From positions 1 through 9,956 of the forward strand of contig CAJXPP010000062.1 in NCBI GenBank assembly GCA_913058195.1: a stretch of 9,956 nucleotides of DNA, written 5' to 3'. This stretch comes from an uncultured Gammaproteobacteria bacterium. GTDB taxonomy: Bacteria; Pseudomonadota; Gammaproteobacteria; Nitrosococcales; Methylophagaceae. Each line of letters opens with the position of its first letter. Positions within the stretch are counted from its first letter, which is position 1. Below the pieces are notes generated by a model. The model ran no database searches, was not told the origin of the DNA, and saw nothing but the letters and a program-made list of their open reading frames with translations. Positions 5,683 through 9,956 of this stretch are shown one piece after another. A program made the position numbers and the translations under genes.

Positions 5683-6912
5683 ATGCTAAATTTTATATGG
5701 ATCGCATTTTTCACTATCGCCTTTATTGTTGCGTTGATAAAGCTGCTTGCATTTGGTGATACTGAGATATTTGGTCAATTGATGACGGCGATGTTCAGCT
5801 TATCTAAAACCGCGTTTGAAATATCGCTAGGTTTAACAGGTATATTAGCCTTGTGGCTTGGTATTATGCGTATCGGTGAACGCAGTGGCTTTATTGATTT
5901 ACTAACACGAGGTTTAAGCCCTTTATTCGCTAAGCTCATGCCTGAAGTGCCTAAAAACCACCCTGCTCTTGGCGCTATCGTAATGAATATATCAGCCAAT
6001 GCCTTAGGCCTAGATAATGCTGCGACACCTTTAGGTATTAAGGCGATGAAGGAATTGCAAAAACTTAACCCGCTTAAAGATACTGCTAGCAACGCACAAA
6101 TACTTTTCCTCGTTATTAATACCTCGGCTGTGACCTTATTTCCTGTCACCATTTTCACCTATCGTGCTCAACTTGGTGCCACAAACCCAACAGATGTATT
6201 TATCCCAATTCTACTTGCCACCTATGCCTCAACACTTGTCGGACTTCTCGCCGTGGCATCAATACAAAAAATTAACCTGTTAGATAAAATAATCATCCAG
6301 TACTTAGGTGGTTTCACACTTATCATCGCAGCGTTACTTGCCTACTTTTCAAGTCTGAGCCAAGCAGAAATGTTAAGTCAATCATCCTTAATTAGTAATG
6401 TCATTCTGTTTTCATTGGTAATGCTGTTTATTGCTGGTGCTGTCATAAAAAAAGTGAATGCGTACGAAGCCTTTATTGACGGTGCTAAAGAGGGCTTTGA
6501 GACAGCAATTAAGATTATTCCTTACCTAGTAGCAATGTTAGTCGCTATTGGTGTTTTCCGCGCAAGTGGCGCCTTAGACTTATTAGCATCTGGGCTTCGA
6601 CATATTGTGCTGACTTTCGGTTTTGATGATCGCTTTATTGATGCCCTGCCCACTGCATTAATGAAACCATTTAGTGGCAGCGGAGCCAGAGCAATGATGG
6701 TTGATACGATGCAAGTTCATGGCGCTGACTCATTTGCTGGTCGCCTATCTTCTATCGTACAAGGCAGTACAGAAACTACATTCTATGTATTAGCTGTATA
6801 TTTTGGTTCAGTAGGCATCAAGAATATTCGCCATGCTGCAGGCTGTGGATTGGCTGCTGATATTGCCGGTATTATTGCTGCAATTATAATTACTTATTGG
6901 TTTTTTGGCTGA
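5683..6912 (+). CDS. SpmA-SpmB fusion, nucleoside-recognition (Gate) domain membrane protein
   Basis: A 409-residue polytopic inner-membrane protein joining a SpmA-like half (about 1-200) and a SpmB-like half (about 210-409). Both halves belong to the nucleoside recognition (Gate) domain family. Hydrophobic spans are spread over the whole length. The SpmA half has the conserved NISANALGLDNAATPLGIKAM (GLDNAATPLG at 109-118) and NAQILFLVINTSAVTLFPVTIF. The SpmB half has GSGARAMMVDTM (starting near 332) and QGSTETTFYVLAVYFGSVGIKNIRHA. In Bacillus, SpmA and SpmB are separate proteins needed for spore core dehydration; fused versions occur in non-sporulating proteobacteria, where substrate and role are unknown, although transport is likely. 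The start MLNFIWIAFF fits a first membrane helix. It follows the deaD terminator by 50 bases. Confidence 0.9.
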   Translation: MLNFIWIAFFTIAFIVALIKLLAFGDTEIFGQLMTAMFSLSKTAFEISLGLTGILALWLGIMRIGERSGFIDLLTRGLSPLFAKLMPEVPKNHPALGAIVMNISANALGLDNAATPLGIKAMKELQKLNPLKDTASNAQILFLVINTSAVTLFPVTIFTYRAQLGATNPTDVFIPILLATYASTLVGLLAVASIQKINLLDKIIIQYLGGFTLIIAALLAYFSSLSQAEMLSQSSLISNVILFSLVMLFIAGAVIKKVNAYEAFIDGAKEGFETAIKIIPYLVAMLVAIGVFRASGALDLLASGLRHIVLTFGFDDRFIDALPTALMKPFSGSGARAMMVDTMQVHGADSFAGRLSSIVQGSTETTFYVLAVYFGSVGIKNIRHAAGCGLAADIAGIIAAIIITYWFFG

Positions 6913-6926
6913 TTATGCTCACCACA

Positions 6927-6955
6927 TCGACGCGTATACCTACACCTACTATAGT
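6927..6955 (+). promoter_or_regulatory. Candidate promoter of the 2OG-oxygenase gene
   Basis: TCGACG (6927-6932, four of six to the -35 consensus) and TATAGT (6950-6955, five of six to the -10 consensus) are separated by exactly 17 bases, in the 61-base gap after spmAB. Transcription would start near 6962, leaving a leader of about 12 bases. No good Shine-Dalgarno is visible before the ATG at 6974. There is no terminator after spmAB, so read-through is also possible. Confidence 0.38.
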
Positions 6956-6973
6956 CGCTAGAACGCTTCTACT

Positions 6974-7576
6974 ATGATGAACTTGGATGATACTTTTGAA
7001 CACATTGCCACCGCTTTAATGGACAAAGGCTATTGCATCCTACCCCAGGTGTTGCCCGAAGCCATTACCTTAGCCTTGACTCAACGGGTTACAAAATTAA
7101 CAGATAAGCAGCTTTCAACTGCAGGTATAGGACGCAATGATAAACACCATCTAAATACGTCGATCCGAAATGATGAAACTTATTGGTTAACAAATGAAAA
7201 TAAAATCGATAAGCAATATTTAGATTGGATGGAACAATTGCGTATCGAAATAAACCAGCGGCTCTATATGGGCTTGTTTAAGTTTGAAGCACATTATGCT
7301 CATTATAGTGAAGGGGCATTTTACCAGCGTCATTTAGATGCTTTTAAAGGTAAATCAAACCGAGTATTAAGCACCTTGCTTTACCTAAACAAAGAATGGC
7401 AAGAAAGTGATGCTGGGGAGTTATTACTGTACGGCGATAATGACACTATCATTGAGACAGTAATACCATCCTATGGAAAAGTCGTAGTGTTCCTAAGCGA
7501 TCGTTTTCCACATGAAGTATTAAAAGCTAACCGTGACCGATATAGCATTGCGGGATGGTTTTATATTCGTGGCTGA
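6974..7576 (+). CDS. 2-oxoglutarate/Fe(II) dioxygenase, PHD/EGLN-like prolyl hydroxylase
   Basis: A 200-residue cytoplasmic oxygenase of the double-stranded beta-helix fold that would couple 2-oxoglutarate decarboxylation to hydroxylation. The iron triad is complete: His120 and Asp122 in YQRHLDAF, and His180 in FPHEV. Arg189 in RDRYSIAGWF is positioned to bind the 2-oxoglutarate carboxylate. The C-terminal half closely resembles animal HIF prolyl hydroxylases: YLNKEW compares with YLNKDW, and PHEV...RYSIAGWF with PHEV...RYAITVWY. Bacterial PHD-type enzymes of about 200 aa (PPHD of Pseudomonas) hydroxylate a proline of EF-Tu, so a translation-factor target is plausible but inferred. ATG occurs twice at the start (codons 1 and 2); either could be used. 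It converges on the DUF3549 gene with only 6 bases between the stop codons. Confidence 0.9.
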   Translation: MMNLDDTFEHIATALMDKGYCILPQVLPEAITLALTQRVTKLTDKQLSTAGIGRNDKHHLNTSIRNDETYWLTNENKIDKQYLDWMEQLRIEINQRLYMGLFKFEAHYAHYSEGAFYQRHLDAFKGKSNRVLSTLLYLNKEWQESDAGELLLYGDNDTIIETVIPSYGKVVVFLSDRFPHEVLKANRDRYSIAGWFYIRG

Positions 7577-7582
7577 TAAAGT

Positions 7583-8632
7583 TTATCCGCCGAACATTAC
7601 TCCAACTGCCTTGCTCAACTCAGCTGATCTATTCGTCGATCGTAATGCTGCCATAACGTGAGTTCTCATATTTGGCATAAACATCAAATCAGCAAGTAAC
7701 TGACTAAAGGCAGCTTGCCCTCCATTATTTTGTGCCAACTGTTCAACAAATAAATGACAGAGTTCTTGTTGCTCTAGGCTTTGCCACAGACGGCCCGAAA
7801 TTGTGGCCAATAATTCTATGTTTTGACTACAAGAATGACTTAATACCTGCCTAACCATTTGTAACACTAATCCAGTAGCACTACTATTTGACACTGCTCG
7901 CAGACATGCGGCAATGTGTTCAATATTGGGTTGTTTTTCTTGCAGCTCATTATGTACTCGCTGACAAAATATTTCAACGAGACTAAGGTCAACGTCAACA
8001 TTCTCTAGAAAAGTTGTCAGTATCATAAATGGCGGCACTGGTAAAAAAGGAATACTTTCTATCAAACTTAGGGTTTCAGCATTATCCATTCTTGCGGCGA
8101 AGTCAGCAAAACCTTGCATTCCTAATGACTGCCAATTATCAAAAGTTGTTTCACCAGAAAAATATGCATTTACATCATCAAAGTAGGCTGATGGCTTAAG
8201 TGATAAATTGTGAGTGACCTGAGCATTAAATGCTGCCATTCGATCTTCTCTAGGCTTAAATGCATAGGGGCTATCTTTTAAAGCTCCCTCAATTTTCTCA
8301 CCATTGTCTGATGCCAGCATACATTCACCAACACGATCTAACACCATGACAAGAAACTCATCACGAGCAGCTTGAATTAATAAGCCTTGCTCATCGAGTG
8401 GTAAATTAAGGAACCATACATAGCGATTATCTGCTTGTTTCTCGTTCCAAAACACTAAGCCAAATAGTGCAGATTTTTTAAAAGGATAGGGATATGGTTC
8501 ATTTCCATGTTCAAAATTGAAAAACTCATCAGGAGAAAGTTTGACCACTCTTCGGCCCATATCAAACACCCGATATTTTGCTCCACTTTGACGTAAAAAT
8601 TCACTTAAAGTGGTAATAGTATCTGTTGCCAT
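7583..8632 (-). CDS. DUF3549 family protein, function unknown
   Basis: A 349-residue protein without signal peptide or membrane spans, resembling the gammaproteobacterial DUF3549 family. The N-terminal part has ITTLSEFLRQSGAKYRVFDMGRRVVKLS and the aromatic FFNFEHGNEPYPYPF, then GLVFWN and RYVWFLNLPLDEQGLL. The C-terminal half (from about 200) is helical and repeat-like, with many Leu, Ala and Gln residues, suggesting an alpha-helical protein-interaction surface. A TTG at 8639-8641 extends the frame by three codons, but GAGAGA directly abuts that TTG, whereas it lies 9 bases before the ATG at 8630-8632, so I chose the ATG. It follows argJ by 24 bases on the same strand and is likely co-transcribed. 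I know no established biochemical function for this family. Confidence 0.85.
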   Translation of the reverse strand: MATDTITTLSEFLRQSGAKYRVFDMGRRVVKLSPDEFFNFEHGNEPYPYPFKKSALFGLVFWNEKQADNRYVWFLNLPLDEQGLLIQAARDEFLVMVLDRVGECMLASDNGEKIEGALKDSPYAFKPREDRMAAFNAQVTHNLSLKPSAYFDDVNAYFSGETTFDNWQSLGMQGFADFAARMDNAETLSLIESIPFLPVPPFMILTTFLENVDVDLSLVEIFCQRVHNELQEKQPNIEHIAACLRAVSNSSATGLVLQMVRQVLSHSCSQNIELLATISGRLWQSLEQQELCHLFVEQLAQNNGGQAAFSQLLADLMFMPNMRTHVMAALRSTNRSAELSKAVGVMFGG

Positions 8633-8656
8633 ATTTATCAATCTCTCGGCTAAAGC

Positions 8657-9883
8657 TTATGTTCTATATTCAGCGTTTATTTTGACATAATCGTATGAAA
8701 AGTCACAGGTCCAAACCGTATCTTGTGCATCACCACGGCCGAGCTTAACTTTGATCGTAATCTCTTCTTGGTCCATCACTTGCTGCCCCTTCTCTTCAGT
8801 ATAAGTCTCAGCTGGTTCACCATTTTCAACTATACAGACATTGTCTAAATAAATAGCTACTTTTGATAGGTCAAAGTTTGACACTCCGCTTCGCCCTACT
8901 GCAGCTAAAATTCTTCCCCAGTTAGGATCTGATGCAAATAAAGCCGTTTTAACAAGAGGTGAATGAGCAATGGTATAGGCCACTTGGCGACATTCGTCAC
9001 TATCCTGCCCTTCAACTACTTCAATAGCAATAAACTTAGTTGCACCTTCGCCATCTCTTACAATTGCATGGGCTAATTGCTGACTGATTTCAGCAATAAC
9101 AGCATATAACGTTTGTGCATCACGACTAACAAAATCAGTGATTTGATTATTCCCGGCTCTAGCTGTAGCCATTAATAAACATGAATCATTTGTTGAGGTA
9201 TCACCATCGACTGTAATTCGATTAAAGGACTGCGCCATAGATTGCTGCAACATTTCATCTAAAGTTTGTTGATTCACAGCTGCATCGGTTGCGATATAGG
9301 ACAACATGGTTGCCATATCAGGACGAATCATGCCCGAACCTTTTGCAATACCAGTTACAGTAATTGTTTGTCCATCAATCTTTATCTGTTTTGATACAGC
9401 TTTAGCAATAGTATCGGTTGTCATAATGCCATGAGCAGCATTAAACCAATTATCAGCCGCTAAATTCTGGTAAGCCTTAGGGAAAGCCTCGATCATTTTA
9501 TCAACGGGTAACTGCTGACCGATAACACCTGTAGAGAAAGGTAATACATTAGTTGCTTTAACAGCTGCTAAATCAGCGATGCTCTGACAGCATGTTTGAG
9601 CTGCTTGTATACCTTTTTCACCAGTGCCTGCATTTGCATTGCCAGAGTTAATTAGCAGAAACTGCGGTGCAGCTTCTAATTGATGCTGCTTGGCTAACGT
9701 AACAGGCGCAGCACAAAATGAATTTTGAGTATAGACTGCTGATGTAACCGTTCCTTCAGCCAATTTAATTAATACTAAATCAGTTCTGTCTATTTTTTTT
9801 ATTCCGGCACTAGCCGTTCCTATTTCAATACCATCAATTGCTAATAGCTCAGAAGCAATAGGCGGTAATAAATTGACTGGCAT
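8657..9883 (-). CDS. argJ: Bifunctional ornithine acetyltransferase / N-acetylglutamate synthase ArgJ
   Basis: ArgJ transfers the acetyl group from N-acetylornithine to glutamate, recycling acetyl in arginine biosynthesis; many bacterial forms also make N-acetylglutamate from acetyl-CoA. The 408-residue product is full length. The precursor is self-cleaved before a catalytic threonine: KGSGMIRPDMATML is present, with cleavage expected between Ala191 and Thr192. The oxyanion-hole pair Thr118-Gly119 sits in PFSTGVIG, and the conserved NSGNANAGTG (79-88), DGDTSTND, FASDPNWGRILAAVGRSG and C-terminal INAEYRT are all seen. Whether it is mono- or bifunctional cannot be read from sequence alone. Its ATG overlaps by one base (TAATG) the stop of an upstream gene that looks like secA, the gene order known in Pseudomonas, so it is probably translationally coupled. 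A weak GGTGTG lies 8 bases upstream. Confidence 0.97.
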   Translation of the reverse strand: MPVNLLPPIASELLAIDGIEIGTASAGIKKIDRTDLVLIKLAEGTVTSAVYTQNSFCAAPVTLAKQHQLEAAPQFLLINSGNANAGTGEKGIQAAQTCCQSIADLAAVKATNVLPFSTGVIGQQLPVDKMIEAFPKAYQNLAADNWFNAAHGIMTTDTIAKAVSKQIKIDGQTITVTGIAKGSGMIRPDMATMLSYIATDAAVNQQTLDEMLQQSMAQSFNRITVDGDTSTNDSCLLMATARAGNNQITDFVSRDAQTLYAVIAEISQQLAHAIVRDGEGATKFIAIEVVEGQDSDECRQVAYTIAHSPLVKTALFASDPNWGRILAAVGRSGVSNFDLSKVAIYLDNVCIVENGEPAETYTEEKGQQVMDQEEITIKVKLGRGDAQDTVWTCDFSYDYVKINAEYRT

Positions 9884-9906
9884 TAATTAATCACACCGTG
9901 ACATTG
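9883..9906 (-). CDS. secA: Last codons of a probable secA (truncated by the contig edge)
   Basis: Read on the minus strand from the adapter junction, the frame gives Gln-Cys-His-Gly-Val-Ile-Asn followed by TAA, whose last A is the first base of the argJ ATG. SecA proteins of this group end in a zinc-binding tail with the pattern CxC...KKYKQCHG and a few extra residues, so QCHG fits exactly. secA directly upstream of argJ is a known gammaproteobacterial order. Only seven residues remain, so the call rests on this short match plus context. SecA is the ATPase motor of Sec protein export. Confidence 0.68.
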   Translation of the reverse strand, partial: QCHGVIN

Positions 9907-9956
9907 CTGTCTCTTATACACATCTGACGCTGCCGACGATCTACTCTGTGTAGATC
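9907..9956 (-). other. Nextera (Tn5) sequencing adapter with i5 index, artefact
   Basis: CTGTCTCTTATACACATCT (9907-9925) is the reverse-complement Tn5 mosaic end, 9926-9939 the adapter arm, 9940-9947 (TCTACTCT) the reverse complement of the same i5 index as at the left end, and 9948-9956 the beginning of the P5 flow-cell sequence. Genomic sequence stops at 9906. Confidence 0.98.

Noticed and set aside
5775..6158. 127-codon minus-strand open frame inside spmAB
   Set aside because: The plus-strand frame encodes highly conserved SpmA motifs over the same bases; the antisense product has no recognisable domain.
8633..8641. TTG at 8639-8641 as the start of the DUF3549 gene
   Set aside because: GAGAGA directly abuts the TTG with no spacing but sits 9 bases before the ATG at 8630-8632, which is the better start.
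42..9906. CRISPR array, tRNA, prophage, toxin-antitoxin or defence island
   Set aside because: No direct-repeat array, no tRNA cloverleaf, and every gene of appreciable length belongs to a recognisable housekeeping or conserved family.
1..9956. Terminal 41-base inverted repeats resembling a composite Tn5-like transposon
   Set aside because: The repeats are the engineered mosaic end plus library arm and index; no transposase or cargo organisation is present, and both flanking genes are simply cut.

Overview
The window is an assembled chromosomal contig from a gammaproteobacterium with low-to-moderate GC and AT-rich intergenic DNA. The assignment rests on a YbiT-type ABC-F protein, a DeaD/CsdA-type helicase with its C-terminal RNA-binding domain, a DUF3549 protein, a SpmA-SpmB fusion, and the order secA-argJ. 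Genus cannot be settled from the sequence. I see no phage genes, transposase, CRISPR array, tRNA or rRNA; this reads as ordinary core chromosome.

Both ends are sequencing-library adapter, not biology. Positions 1-41 and 9907-9956 are Nextera/Tn5 adapter in inverted orientation, each with the 8-base i5 index AGAGTAGA. Genomic sequence is therefore 42-9906, and both terminal genes are cut by the library or assembly break.

Layout from left to right: (1) + strand, a 5'-truncated ybiT-like ABC-F gene, then a secreted Ysc84-family lipid-binding protein closely followed by an ASCH-domain protein. (2) A strong hairpin terminator separates these from a convergent minus-strand pair, a FocA-like formate/nitrite channel gene followed 14 bp later by a dodecin gene. 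(3) A 208-bp divergent intergenic region rich in inverted repeats, then deaD on + with a textbook terminator. (4) A SpmA-SpmB fusion membrane protein on +, with a promoter-like element placed so that its mRNA could be leaderless, then a PHD/EGLN-like 2-oxoglutarate oxygenase. (5) Converging from the right on the minus strand, the last codons of a probable secA, overlapped by argJ, then a DUF3549 gene; these look like one transcription unit.

Functional themes are translation and RNA (ABC-F factor, DeaD helicase, possibly the ASCH protein and a prolyl hydroxylase whose bacterial relatives modify EF-Tu), membrane transport (FNT channel, SpmAB, SecA) and arginine biosynthesis (ArgJ). No evident multi-gene novel system was found. 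The points most worth a second look are the FNT-dodecin pair, the possible leaderless spmAB, the inverted-repeat-rich deaD/FNT spacer, the altered ASCH active site and the DUF3549 gene in the secA-argJ unit.
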